64,000 nt of DNA, taken from positions 19,368,720-19,432,719 of the forward strand of contig CM058235.1 in assembly GCA_030180135.1 (NCBI GenBank), given 5' to 3'. The notes under the pieces were generated by a model. That model had not been told where the DNA came from, ran no database searches, and worked only from the letters and a program-made list of their open reading frames with translations. Positions within the stretch are counted from its first letter, which is position 1; the number at the start of each line of letters is the position of its first letter. The stretch is from Orychophragmus violaceus (lineage: Eukaryota; Streptophyta; Magnoliopsida; Brassicales; Brassicaceae). Below, piece after piece: positions 22,837 to 34,788 of this stretch. The position numbers and the translations under genes were made by a program.

Positions 22837-25800
22837 ATGACTGCTACTCATAACAATTCTTTCTCCCTGCGATCCGTCCTTGAGAAGGACAAGTTAAATG
22901 GATTGAATTTTCTCGAATGGTATCGGAACTTGAGAATTGTTCTCAAGCAGGAGAAGCGGGACTATGTCCTTGAAAATGTTCTCCCTGAAAAACCGAGAGC
23001 CAATGCTCCACATGCAGAAAGGAATTCTTGGGATAAGCATTCTAATGATGTGGTCGATGTGAATTGTCTCATGTTGGCTACCATGAACTCGGATTTGCAG
23101 AAGCAATACGAGAACGTGGAGTCGCCCGTGGAGATGATCACTAGCCTGAAAAGTATGTTTCAGGAGCAAGCACGAACTGAGAGATACCAGACGGTTAAAT
23201 CTCTCATTGAATGCAAGCTACCAAAGGACAGTCCAGTCAGTCCTCATGTCATTAAGATGATGGGTTATATTGATAACCTGGGGAAGCTGGATTGTCCCAT
23301 TAGCCAAGAGTTGGCTACTGACATCATTCTGCAGTCACTGCCGTCAAGTTATGATCAGTTTGTTATGAACTATAACATGAATAACTTGAAAAAGACATTG
23401 ACTGAGCTGCATGGCATGCTCAAGACAGCTGAGCCAAATATCAAGAAGGGTACTCCTAATGTACTTATGGTACAAGGGGGTAAGAAGTTTAAGAAACTTG
23501 GCAAAGGTAAGGGAAAGGGCAAGGCAGTCCCGGTTGAGAACCAGGACACGCTGGCGCCAGCCCCAAAGCCCAAGCCGGGCCCATCTGAGACTGATAAGTG
23601 CCATTACTGTAAAGAGCTTGGGCATTGGAAGAGAAATTGCAACAAATTCTTGGAAGAGAAGAAGAAGAAGAAGAAGAAGACTTTCGAGACTTCATCTTCA
23701 GGTATTTATGTTATAGAAGTAAATGTTACTACTTCTGTTTCTACTTCTTGGGTATTGGATACCGGCTGTGGTGCTCATATTTGTACAAATATGCAGGGCC
23801 TAAGCAACAGTAGGAAGTTGGAAAAGGGACAAGTGGACCTGCGCGTGGGGAATGGAGCAAGAGTTGCTGCATTAGCCGTAGGAACATATAACTTGTCTTT
23901 ACCTTCTGGTTTGGTTTTAAAGCTTAATAATTGCTACTATGTACCTGCTATAAGCAGAAATATTATTTCCATTCCTATTTTGGATGTGGAAGGATATCAG
24001 TTTTCAATAAAGAATAAATGTTGTTCTTTTGATTACAATGATATATTTTATGGTAGCAGCCCATTAGAGAATGGGCTTTATGTTTTAAACCAAACCGCAC
24101 CAATCTATAACATTAACACCAAGAGATTCAAATCAAATGACACGAATCAGACTTTTCTTTGGCATTGTCGTTTGGGCCACATAAACGAGAAACGAATCCA
24201 AAAGCTCCATAGTGATGGGCTTCTGGGCTCATTTGATTATGAATCATGTGAGAAATGTGAATCTTGTTTACTGGGCAAAATGACTAAGGCCCCTTTCAAC
24301 AAACCAAATGAAAGGGCCAGTGACTTATTGGGCCTTATACATACAGATGTATGCGGCCCAATGAGCACAAGTGCCAGAGGAAATTTTCGATACTTCATTA
24401 CCTTCACTGATGATTTCAGCAGGTATGGCTATGTCTATTTAATGAGACATAAGTCGGAATCTTTTGAAAGGTTCAAAGAATTCCAAAATGAAGTACAGAA
24501 TCAACTTGGCAAAAGTATTAAGGCTCTTCGATCAGATCGTGGAGGAGAATACTTGAGCCAAGAATTCAGTGATCATTTGAGAGATTGTGGAATTGTTTCA
24601 CAACTCACTCCTCCTGGAACACCACAATGGAATGGCGTGTCTGAGAGGAGAAATCGGACTCTATTAGATATGGTTCGGTCAATGATGAGTCTCTCAACTC
24701 TTCCATTATCCTTTTGGGGATACGCTCTAGAAACGTATGCGTTTACACTTAATAGGGTTCCGTCAAAATCAGTTGCAAAGACACCACATGAGATGTGGAC
24801 TGGAAATGTTCCGAGTGTGTCTTTCCTGAAGATTTGGGGTTGTGAAGCTTATGTTAAGCGATTAATTACAGATAAGCTCGAACCCAAATCAGAAAAGTGC
24901 TACTTCGTTGGTTATCCTAAGGAAACCAAGGCATACTACTTTTACAACCAATCCGAGAACAAAGTGTTTGTTGCTCGGAACTGCGTTTTTCTTGAGAGAG
25001 AGTTTCTTTCCAAGAGAAACAGTGGGAGTAAAGTACAACTCGAAGAAGTTCGAGAACCGCAGGAAAATGCTCAACCTATAGAGGAAGAGCAACAGTTGGA
25101 TCTACAAAGAGTTGTAGAACCCGCGCCTGTGGAGCCTGAAATTCGCCGATCCGAAAGAATCCGTCACGAACCCGAGAGATATGGATTTCTCGTAACCAAT
25201 TGTCATGATTTGTTAATCATTGGCAGTGACGAGCCAGCGAATTTCGAAGAAGCAATGATGAGCCCTGACTCCGCAAAGTGGCTAAAAGCCGCTGAATCCG
25301 AAATGGGATCCATGTCACAGAACCAAGTATGGACTTTGGTTGATTTACCCAATGGTGCAAGACCCATTGAGTGTAAATGGATTTTCAAGAAGAAAATTGA
25401 TGTGGATGGAAACATTCAGATATATAAAGCAAGGCTGGTGGCAAAAGGTTTCAAACAAATTCATGGTATTGACTATGAAGAAACCTATTCACCTGTGGCC
25501 ATGCTTAAATCCATTCGGATTCTCCTAGCAACAGCTGCTCATTATGATTATGAGATCTGGCAGATGGACGTGAAAACAGCTTTCCTTAATGGAATTCTGG
25601 AAGAGGATGTGTACATGACACAACCCGAAGGTTTCATCGATCCTAATGCTGCTAGGAAAGTATGCAAACTTCATCGATCCATTTATGGATTGAAGCAAGC
25701 ATCTCGGAGTTGGAATCTTCGTTTTGATGAAGCAGTAAAAAAGTTTGATTTCATCAGAAGCGAAGAAGAACCATGTGTTTACAAGAAGACTAGTGGGAGC

Positions 25801-26806
25801 GCAGTTGCATTTCTCGTGTTGTATGTGGATGACATACTTCTTCTCGGAAATGACGTTCCGTTGTTACAGTCTGTTAAGACTTGGCTCGGAAGTTGTTTTT
25901 CAATGAAAGACATGGGAGAAGCCGCGTATATTCTTGGAATAAGAATCTATAGAGATAGATTAAACAAGTTGATTGGACTGTGTCAAGACACTTATATCGA
26001 TAAAGTCTTACACAGGTTCAGAATGCAAGATTCCAAGAAGGGCTTCATACCAATGTCTTATGGCATAAGTCTCAGCAAGAAGCAGTGTCCTGAGACACCT
26101 GCTGAGCGAGATCACATGAGTCGGATTCCCTATGCCTCGGCGTTGGGATCCATCATGTATGCCATGCTCTGTACTCGTCCAGATGTTGCTTGTGCTTTAA
26201 GCATGACGAGTAGATACCAATCGGATCCAGGTGAAAGTCACTGGACAGCAGTCAAGAATATTCTAAAGTATTTGAGAAATACTAAGGATAAATTCTTGGT
26301 GTATGGAGGAAGTGATGAGCTGGTAGTAAGTGGTTACACAGACGCAAGTTTTCAGACAGACCAAGATGATTTTCCGATCGCAATCTGGTTACATCTTCTG
26401 CCTGAATGGCGGTGCAGTAAGCTGGAAGAGTTCCAAGCAGGACACTGTAGCAGATTCCACAACTGAAGCTGAGTACCTCGCTGCTTCTGAAGCGGCAAAA
26501 GAGGCTGTTTGGATCAAGAAGTTCATCACTGAACATGATGTGATTCCTAGCATTTCTGAGCCAGTGGCTTTGTATTGTGACAACAATGGAGCCATTGCGC
26601 AAGCAAAGGAACCTAGATCACACCAGAAATCCAAACACATAGAAAGGAGATATCACCTTATCTGTGATATTGTGAATAGAGGAGATGTGAAGATCAGCAG
26701 AGTCCCTACGGATGAGAATGTTGCTGATCCACTGACCAAGCCCCTCCCAAGGTCTAAGCATGAGTTTCATACAACTGCTGTAGGCATTAGATTTCTTAAG
26801 ATATGA
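22837..26806 (+). pseudogene. Copia gag-pol polyprotein gene with one frameshift in RNase H
   Basis: One open frame from the ATG at 22837 runs to a stop at 26466. The true frame continues from about 26370 to 26806 after a +1 shift in a T run (26370-26373). Order: gag (residues about 1-215), a zinc knuckle (255-268), a protease with DTG at 308-310, and the integrase HHCC region from about 443. The DD35E residues are Asp504, Asp567 and Glu603, with 35 residues between the last two. The RT box YVDD is near 996, and RNase H begins near 1165 and finishes in the second frame (TTEAEYLAA, YCDNNGA). Protease-integrase-RT order is diagnostic of Copia. All listed catalytic residues are present; only RNase H is cut off. 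The start is the first ATG after a stop-rich leader. It should act as a cytoplasmic virus-like particle. Confidence 0.95.
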
Positions 26807-26921
26807 TCTTGATTTCAGTGGGAGTTGTATTTGTTTTAGTTATGACATGATGTTCACAAAAAAGACATAATAGTTATGTTATTTTAATGAAATTGTTTCA
26901 GCATTATTTAATTGTGTTAAT

Positions 26922-26924
<3 letters not shown>

Positions 26925-26958
<34 letters not shown>
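26925..26958. repeat. (AT)n microsatellite
   Basis: An uninterrupted AT dinucleotide run of about 34 bp in the untranslated region after Copia 1 pol. Confidence 0.95.
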
Positions 26959-26962
<4 letters not shown>

Positions 26963-27646
26963 CCAAAGTAATTTATGACATTTTATAGGCCATCAAGTAT
27001 GTGACTTGATCATGAAACCCTATAAGCAATAAATGACATAAATTATAATGGTCCCTGGTCGAGGTTGTTAACGTGGGACATTAACAACCACGTGAGACTA
27101 GTATGTGAGGTGACTGATGACCATGTTTCATGGAGTCATTAATAAGTGTATTAAAGTCAATAACATAGATATGTGTTAAAGAACACATGATCGGACTTGA
27201 CCCGTCAAATGAGAACTCTACAAGATGTTATATTAGTGTCATAAGAGTTTCTCATTACGACAAAAGAGTTCAGTCCTAAGACCTGAGTTCATCATGTCCT
27301 CTCTCATATGGATTGGTTCGTCTTGACTTTGTCAAACGTCAGCCGTAACTGGTGATTATAAAGACACTGATTAGGCGTATCATGAAATATGAAAGAGACA
27401 TGGATGGGACAAGATGGGATTTGTACCTCCTATATAACAGGAGTTAAATATCTCTGGGCCTATCGAAGATTTGATACTGGAAATGCGTGGCCGCGCTCAA
27501 ACGAGGTGATTGTCAGTCGTTTGTTTTTCATCAGTACAAATCGGGATTCGATAAACGTAATCTGGTTGAATAAGGATGACACAGTGCTTGCCTTATGCTA
27601 GATTGAGATATAGCTACAAAGGGATTAAAGGAATAGATGATTCCAG

Positions 27647-27660
27647 TACAAGTGGGAGAT
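27647..27660 (+). other. Polypurine tract of Copia 1
   Basis: ACAAGTGGGAGAT directly before the 3' LTR start TGTTGGG. Confidence 0.8.
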
Positions 27661-28342
27661 TGTTGGGAATGTCCTGAAATCTATTGTACATGCTCTAAGT
27701 GAAAGTCGTATAGTCGAGATGAGACAATCACATAACACTAGGTAGTCATAACGCTTTGCTAGAAGCCACTTATGATCAATGAGTTGAGAACTCATTGCTA
27801 GTGTTATATGATCCTACAGGGTCACACACCTAAGAAAACTGGGCGTTAAAGACGAGGTTGATCATTAATGTAATGATCCAGTGAATGCATATGTGATATG
27901 CATTCGATATCAATGTTCTGGGATAGCATCGATCGTTGCAGATAGTGCATCGATCGATGCACTCGCGGATTAATCAGATTAATTCGGTTTAATCGTTGGT
28001 TAATTCCGTTGTGGTTTAAGCCGACATATATAAGATAAATGGTCGACTTAAACTCGTCCCTAACCTAATTTACAACCACCAGAACATAGATAGAAACCTC
28101 TCTGGAGATTAGATCTCTGTAAGGCACTAGCATCCCTGCGGTCCAGTTTGTGTGCGTTTGGATACCAGTAGAGGCGCAGCATTTGAGGCGCTTCGTGATC
28201 TTGACTACTTGCAATACTTCCGCTGCATATTAACCAAGTAATCTCGAGATCTGATAGATTCAATTACATGAACCTTAGATCCTAGGCTTGGAATTCAGAC
28301 TAGGGTTGCTAATCCTGATTAGAACTGCTAGAAATTCCTTCA
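27661..28342 (+). repeat. 3' LTR of Copia element 1
   Basis: Same length as the 5' LTR with about six substitutions; followed by the TAATT duplication. It repeats the palindrome pair at 27926-27960 and the TATA box at 28027-28034. Confidence 0.95.
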
Positions 28343-28347
28343 TAATT

Positions 28348-29495
28348 AGGGAAGGGTTTTTGGCTACAAAGCACACTCAGAGGGACAGGTGTTGTTTGCT
28401 AAGGGAGCCACCTATAGGTTTTTGGTGCAAGGAATGGTTTGCATGCACAAAAACAAGTTCATGCATGTGAGAAGGTTCATTTCACTCACAAAAAACCACT
28501 CTCTAGAAACACCCACGCCTCTCTCTCTCTCTCTATTCATCAGATTCATCACACTCATTCATACAAACCCAGAAAAAACCCAGGAAACCTTTGAATCTTC
28601 AAGAAAAACTCAAGAACCCTAAATATGTTCTTCATACCTTCTCACACTAAAAATCTCATAACTCTCTCAATATAAACCCAAATCCACTTCTGCAAAGTGC
28701 TATAGATTCCTCTCTCCCTCCTCTACAATCTCCAGCCAGCCACCGTCGTCGTCGTTGCCGGAGCTCGCCGGAATCTGGCCGGCAAGCATCCGCGGATTAG
28801 GGTTTTGGTGGATATCTCTCTTCCTTCACCAGATCTGAATGTTTTAAAGCCATGGATGGCTAGATATTTTCTTTGCGGTCAGTTTGATAGGTAGATCGTC
28901 TTCTGAGTCACCGGAAAAAGGGGTGAACCGGCCGGTCAACGTCGGACCACCGTCGGTCAACGCCGGAGAAGTCGCCGGAGCCGGTCACCGGAGAAGCTCA
29001 ACCGCCGCCAATCTTCAGCCGGTTCTTCAAGGAGTATGATGGGATGGTTTGATTCAAGATTTGGGTTGGTTTAAGGCTGGTTTAGCCTTGGTCAACTGTT
29101 AGGTCAAACCGGTCAACATTTGACCAAAACCGGTTTAACCTAACCGGTTCTAATTAGACCGGTTTAGTTGGTTCAGTCGGTTCAGGTTGGTTCAGTGGTC
29201 AACGGTCAAGGCTTGGTCAACTCTCCGGTCAACGGTCAACGGTCAACGCAGTCGGTCAACATCGGTCAACGCCGCCGGTCAACGCGGTCAGTCGGAGATC
29301 AAGCCGGTCAACGCTTGGTTAATGGCCGTTCCGAGATTTCTGGGATATTCGTAGTTCGGAGTTCGAGATTCGGGAGTTCGGAGTTCGAGATTCGAGAGTT
29401 CGGAGTTCGAGATTCGGGAGTTCGGGGTTCGTGTCGGACATCTCGAGATTCACATTCGCATCGAGCCATCATTCCGCGTCTACCTCACTGTGAGT
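28348..29495 (+). repeat. Right LTR of Gypsy element, piece 2
   Basis: Collinear with about 14869-16003 of the left LTR, including the W-box array and the 22-bp repeat. It is interrupted after TGAGT (29491-29495) by the Athila-like insertion. Confidence 0.9.
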
Positions 29496-29912
29496 TGATA
29501 TATCATGGTTTTTACCGGTTTTATGCCATGATATAGTTGTGTTTTTAGTGTCTTTTGTGTTATTTTAGAGTCTTTTACAGGTATAATCAGGTTTGGAGCA
29601 TATTTGGTGATTTTGGCACTTTTTGGAGATTTTTGGAGTGTTTGGCCGAGAGATAGAGTTCACTGTCCGAAACAGAGAAAGGTGTCGATCGTTGCACTCT
29701 AACATCGATCGATACACCAGCGAGATGGGCCAAAACTCGGCGGTTTAGAAGAGTCAATAATTTACACTCTGATCCAGAAGTTCCTGATATTTACAAAGAA
29801 GCCCCTGGCCGAGATTAGACCTATATAATTAAGTTTTTGGTGTTTTATTTACTTACGCTTTCATAATTAAAAGCAGAGGATTTTTAGAGCTTTTGGGGCT
29901 GATCTGAACCTG
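29496..29912 (+). repeat. Truncated 5' LTR of Athila-like element
   Basis: Matches 31866-32282; homology stops at GATCTGAACCTG. It contains the TATA-like box at 29822-29828 and a palindrome pair at 29682-29715. Confidence 0.92.
29822..29828 (+). promoter_or_regulatory. TATA-like box in Athila-like LTR
   Basis: TATATAA in the LTR, also at 32192-32198 in the 3' LTR. Functional status is inferred from sequence only. Confidence 0.5.
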
Positions 29913-29920
29913 GAGTCTTT

Positions 29921-30502
29921 GTGCTGGATTGTTCTATCTTTGAGGATAGCTTTAGGCGTTCTCTGTGTGATTTAGGAGCTGCTGGAAGCATAATGCCTTA
30001 CTCTGTGGCAGAGAAGCTGGGTATGTTGGATTTTACTCCTACTAGGACTTCTCTTGTCCTAGCTGATCAGTCCATACGAGTTCCTGAAGGGCTCCTTATG
30101 GACATTCCGGTGAGAGTTGGAAACTACTTAGTTCCAACGGACTTCCTTGTGCTGAGATATGACTGTGATCCGGATGAAGCATTATTGCTTGGGAGACCCT
30201 TTTTGGCTACAGCAGGAGCGTTGATTGATGTTAGGAACAGCTTGATAGACCTCCATCTGGGAGATGAACCACTGCACTATGAGATGGATAAGCTACGAAA
30301 GCCACTGATAGATGGGCAGACATTCACCATAAGGGACGCAGATTTTGAGCAGCCGGATAATACTATGGTTATAGATCCTGGAGCACATTTCACTCCATCT
30401 TTTCTTGGACATGAGCATTCCGCAACAGCCTACTCACCACCTTGGATGAGGAGACTTGAACAGAGACAGAAAAAGTCTCTGTCAGGACCTCCTGGTACCT
30501 GA
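29921..30502 (+). pseudogene. Athila-type retropepsin (protease) fragment with pol-ORF linker
   Basis: A 193-codon open frame. LCDLGAAGSIMPYSVAEKLG is the active-site region of Athila proteases, where DLG replaces the usual DTG/DSG. It is followed by SLVLADQSIR, VGNYLVPTDFLVL and LLGRPFLATAGALIDV, the second conserved block. The frame then passes into a low-complexity linker (TAYSPPWMRRLEQRQKKS); QALGGRQPT lies just beyond in another frame. It begins right at the 5' LTR deletion junction, so it has lost gag and any normal start. The same linker occurs in minus orientation at 61230-61408. Confidence 0.8.
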
Positions 30503-30675
30503 AAATTCCCATCCGTCCGGTCAAGCTATTGACCTTAAACAAGCGCTGGGTGGGAGGCAACCCACCATTAGGTACTGGTGTTTTTCTACTTATTTTTTGG
30601 TGTTTTTGTTAGGATTTTACGTTTGTTTTTGTTTTTGGTGCAGTTATGTTTGCAGGTCTCGGACAAAATCGCAGT

Positions 30676-30815
30676 GCAACGATCGACTCACTTCTGTGTC
30701 GATCGTCACAACACGAAAGGAATCGCATTGCAGCGATCGTTGCGCTCTTGAGCAACGATCGACCATACACGAAAATCGCCAAGTAACGGTCGATGCACTT
30801 AGTGCAACGATCGAT
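30676..30815 (+). repeat. Palindrome cluster of the Athila-like element
   Basis: Six CGATCG- or CGGTCG-centred near-palindromes in three pairs, cores at 30680/30700, 30734/30756 and 30787/30808. Half-sites include GCAA, GTGT and GCAT types. Confidence 0.85.
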
Positions 30816-30859
30816 GCCTGAGCGACAGAGGTAACCCGACAGACATAATTTCATCTTTT

Positions 30860-31865
30860 CAATTTTTTATTTTCTTTTTACCGATCCTTCGCTGGACACT
30901 ACTGGGGACAATGTGTCTTAAGTGTGGGGGAGGTGCTACTGACTTTTGTTTTCTGTTTTCTTAAGAGTCAGTCCGTTTTTCAAAAAAAAAATTTGTTTTA
31001 TTGAGTCAAAACTGTTTAAGTAAGAAACTATGATTTTCTGAGAAGATTTACAAGACTTGCAGGAACTTAAGTAACCATTGGGATGAAGTTGCAGGATCTA
31101 TCTCTGACTATTAGAAAACCCCATCACAGATCAACCTACTGGGAACACCCACATCACTTCAGGTATCAGAGGATCCTTTTACTGACTTCAATTTAATACT
31201 GACTTAGATTTCTCACCTAAGGGCTTGGTATACTTTGTGTCGGATTCCCTTGTTAGTTCTGACACAGCCTGTCAACCTATCCTATTTAGTTCCCTTCTCC
31301 CCTTCTATAAAGTAAAAAAAAAAAAGATAATAAACTGAGGATGAGTTAGTAACTCCGAAGTGGTCATGGGAATGGTAGCAAACACTATTTTCTCTCATGT
31401 GATCCATGGAATGTGTCCAAAGTACACCCCATAACGGGAAGAACACTGATAAAAAAAATAAAATGATACCCAATGGGGAAAAATCAGTTGTTAAAGAAGG
31501 GAAAGAGAAGAAAGGGACTAGAGAAAGATAGTATGGTGGTCTAGAGCTGATAAGGTAAGAATCCATGTGCCCTTTGATCGATACTCCTTAGGTGAGACCG
31601 CACTTAAATACTTGCAGAAGTCAGTAGGGAGAATTTGAATGCTTGAATGTGATTGTGGAGTTTACCTAGGACAGTTGCTAAGTGTGGGGGAAGTACATGT
31701 TGGTCTTGATATCCTGTAATTGATTCTTTCAGTGGTTTACTAAGGGGAATCTGAGTATTGTAGCTTCTAGGATGAAATGAGTTTCTGAAGAGTTTTCAAA
31801 CCTCTTCGCCAAGCTTTAGTTCTATGTTTTGCTTGAGGGCAAGCAAAGGCTAAGTGTGGGGGAGT
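30860..31865 (+). other. Non-coding 3' internal region and polypurine tract of Athila-like element
   Basis: No frame with a domain. TAAGTGTGGGGG occurs three times (near 30917, 31680 and 31851), the last directly before the 3' LTR as polypurine tract. Homologous, inverted, to about 57499-58500. Confidence 0.7.
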
Positions 31866-33060
31866 TGATATATCATGGTTTTTACCGGTTTTATGCCATG
31901 ATATAGTTGTGTTTTTAGTGTCTTTTGTGTTATTTTAGAGTCTTTTACAGGTATAATCAGGTTTGGAGCATATTTGGTGATTTTGGCACTTTTTGGAGAT
32001 TTTTGGAGTGTTTGGCCGAGAGATAGAGTTCACTGTCCGAAACAGAGAAAGGTGTCGATCGTTGCACTCTAACATCGATCGATGCACCAGCGAGATGGGC
32101 CAAAACTCGGCGGTTTAGAAGAGTCAATAATTTGCACTCTGATCCAGAAGTTCCTGATATTTACAAAGAAGCCCCTGGCCGAGATTAGACCTATATAATT
32201 AAGTTTTTGGTGTTTTATTTACTTACGCTTTCATAATTAAGAGCAGAGGATTTTTAGAGCTTTTGGGGCTGATCTGAACCTGTTACATCATCTGTATTTG
32301 GAGAAGATTTCGAACCCCTTTAATCTTTTATCTTTTATGCAATCTATTATTTCTATGATTATGTTTTCATCAATCATGTCTGAGTAGATTCCTTGTTAGG
32401 TTTAGGGTTTCTCACATAGGATTTCATGACCTGCTAGACTTGTTCAATTTCAGTTAAGGATTCAAACTATATCTGTTCTTCAATTTAATTGTGCTTAATG
32501 CTAGTTCTAACCTGATCAATTAGAATCTAGATCTTAGGATGCTAAATACGTCACGGAAGTGGGGTTTAGGAATCTGAACTAATTAAATTGGGCAATTAAA
32601 CTTTGCGCAAACGGAAGTTTGGTTTAGGATAATTGTGAACATATCAAACTTGGAATTAAAGCTGGTTTAATCTGTTAGTTCTCGCAAACGAAAGTTTGGT
32701 TTGCTGCACTTAGACTTAGAGAATTATCGCAAAGGAATTTGGTTAATTCTATATTTGTGTTTTGAGTTCTAGAACTGTGCTTAATTAGATCCTTGCTGAA
32801 TGAACTGTCTGCTTGTCTGATTTTCTGAGAACGCCCTAGACCTAGCACTCTTAATAACTTGCTTTCACAACCAACAATCTTTGCTATCTGCTTACTTTCT
32901 TGCATTGTTTTTAATTCAATTACATTGCTTTCTTCCTAGTTAAATTCATGTTCTTGAGCTATTGAACACCGGAGTCTCTGTGGATTTCGATACCCTATAT
33001 ACTACATTGATATTGCTGTGCACTTGCAGTTTAGTATAGGGATTAATTCTTGACCTATCA
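31866..33060 (+). repeat. 3' LTR of Athila-like element
   Basis: Complete, 1,195 bp, starting TGATATATC and ending GACCTATCA, flanked by TGAGT. The same family forms 56303-57498 on the other strand. Confidence 0.93.
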
Positions 33061-33065
33061 TGAGT

Positions 33066-33265
33066 CGGCTCACAGACCTTTAGTACATATAAACCGGGAA
33101 ACGTAAAACCGTAGATTTAGGATTGCATACCCGATAATTAAAATGATTGGTTAGTATTAAATAATTGGACGTTAATGATAAACCGGTTAGGATCAGATAA
33201 GCATGTTAGGGTTTAAAGAATTAAAAGGTTAATTGGTTGCGTGCCGCTAGGTTGTTAGTAATGAT
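33066..33265 (+). repeat. Right LTR of Gypsy element, piece 3
   Basis: Collinear with about 16004-16203 of the left LTR. It ends in ATGAT, the target duplication of the next insertion. A 75-bp part (33193-33265) recurs at 41517-41591. Confidence 0.9.
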
Positions 33266-33994
33266 TGAAGGAATTTCTAGCAGATCCTAATCCAATTAGG
33301 CAATCCTGGTCTGAACTCCAAGCCTAGGATCTAGGGTTCATGTAATTGAATCATTAGGATCTCAGAATTACCTGGTGATTAGCAGCGGAAGATTTGCAGA
33401 TAATCGAGATTTAAAGCGCCTCAAATGCTGCGCCTCTACTGGTATCCACACACACACACACAAACTGAACTGGAGGGATGCTAGTGCCTATCGAGATCTA
33501 ATCTCTTGAGAGGTTTCTTTTCTAGTTCTGGTGGCCGTGAATTAGGTTAAAAAATCGAGTTTAGGTCGACCATATATCTTATATATGTCGACTTAAACCG
33601 CAACGGAATTAACCAACGATTAAACCGAATTAATCTGGTAATCCGCGAGTCGTGTCGACCGACACACTCTCTGTGTCGATCGACACTGTCGATCTGTGTC
33701 GACCGACACGCTTAGTGCGTCGATCGACACTGACCAGAAACTTAGTATTGAATGCATATCAAATATGCATTCACTCGATCATTACATTAATGATCAACCT
33801 CACATACAACGTCCAGTTTGCTTAGATGTGTGACCCTGTAGGATCATATAACACTAGCAATGAGTTCTCAACCCATTGGTCATAAGTGGCTTCTAGCAAA
33901 GCGTTATGACTGCCTAGTGTCATATGATTGTCTCATCTCGACAATTCGACTTTCTCTCAGAGTAAGTACAATAGATTTCAGGACATTTCCAACA
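33266..33994 (-). repeat. Copia array LTR a (3' LTR)
   Basis: TGAAGGAATTTC … TTTCCAACA; 729 bp, next to a polypurine tract (complement) at 33995-34008. It holds two palindrome pairs (cores 33656/33677 and 33700/33721), a hairpin (33750-33772) and a CA repeat near 33448. Confidence 0.92.
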
Positions 33995-34788
33995 ATCTTC
34001 CACTTGTACTGGAATCATCTATTCCTTTAATCCCTTTGTCACTATATCTCGATCTGGCATAAGGCAAGATCTGTGTCACCCTTATTTAGCCAAGATCATG
34101 TTCATCAAACTCCGATTTATACTGACAAGACAAACGACTGACAATCACCTCGTTTGAGTGTGACCACACATTTCTCAGTATCAAATCTTCGATGGGCCCT
34201 GAGATATTTATCTCCTGTTATATAGGAGGGACAAATCCCATCTTGTTCCATCCCTGTTTCTTCACACGCTTCATGACACGCCCAATCAATGCCTTTATAG
34301 TCACCAGTTACGGCTGACGTTTGACAAGGTTAAAGCGGACCAATTCACATGTAAGAAAACATGATGAACTCAGGTTTAAGGACTATACTCTATAGTCGTA
34401 ATGAAAACTCTCATGACACTTATATAACTATCTCGTAGAGTTCTCATCAGTGGGTCATGTCCGATCCTGTGTTCTCCAACACATACCTATGTGATTGACT
34501 TTAATACTCTTATTAATGACTCCATGAAACTTAGTCATCAGTCACCTCACATACTAGTCTCACGTGGTTGTTAATGTCCCACTTTAACAACCTTGACCAG
34601 GGACCAACATAATTTATGTCATTTATTATCTATAGGGTTTCATGATCAAGTCACATACTTGATGACCTATAAAATGTCATAAATTACTTTGGGACTATTA
34701 TTTAATAACCATTATTAAATAATACAGATGTCAGATTTCAATAACATAATCAAATTATGTTTATACGAACATCATATCATAACTAAAA

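Larger units (their letters stand above)
21124..28342 (+). mobile_element. Nearly intact Ty1/Copia retrotransposon (7.2 kb), TSD TAATT
   Basis: The LTRs 21124-21805 and 27661-28342 are both 682 bp (TGTTGGGAATG … TTCCTTCA) and differ at about six positions. The primer site is at 21807. A long leader is followed by a gag-pol frame from 22837, and the polypurine tract ends at 27660. The target duplication TAATT is at 21119-21123 and 28343-28347. The undisturbed site is seen in the left Gypsy LTR near 14860. It is the most intact element in the window, damaged only by one frameshift in the RNase H region. The gag and RT sequence is close to the minus-strand Copia at 33-42 kb. Confidence 0.97.
29496..33060 (+). 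mobile_element. Athila-like Gypsy deletion derivative, TSD TGAGT
   Basis: The 3' LTR is 31866-33060 (1,195 bp, TGATATATCATGG … GACCTATCA). The 5' LTR keeps only its first 417 bp (29496-29912) and then jumps into a protease frame. The target duplication TGAGT is at 29491-29495 and 33061-33065. The LTR pieces differ by about three bases in 417. Inside are a protease remnant, a linker (QALGGRQPT), a palindrome cluster and the CTAAGTGTGGGGG motifs before the 3' LTR. RT, integrase and the Athila ORF seen at 58932-60413 are absent. Confidence 0.92.

Noticed and set aside
23344..25415. Minus-strand frames opposite the Copia gag-pol
   Set aside because: Shadows of the long coding frame on the other strand.
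26925..26958. AT run as an element border or rearrangement point
   Set aside because: Sequence on both sides belongs to the same Copia 3' untranslated region; it is a simple microsatellite.
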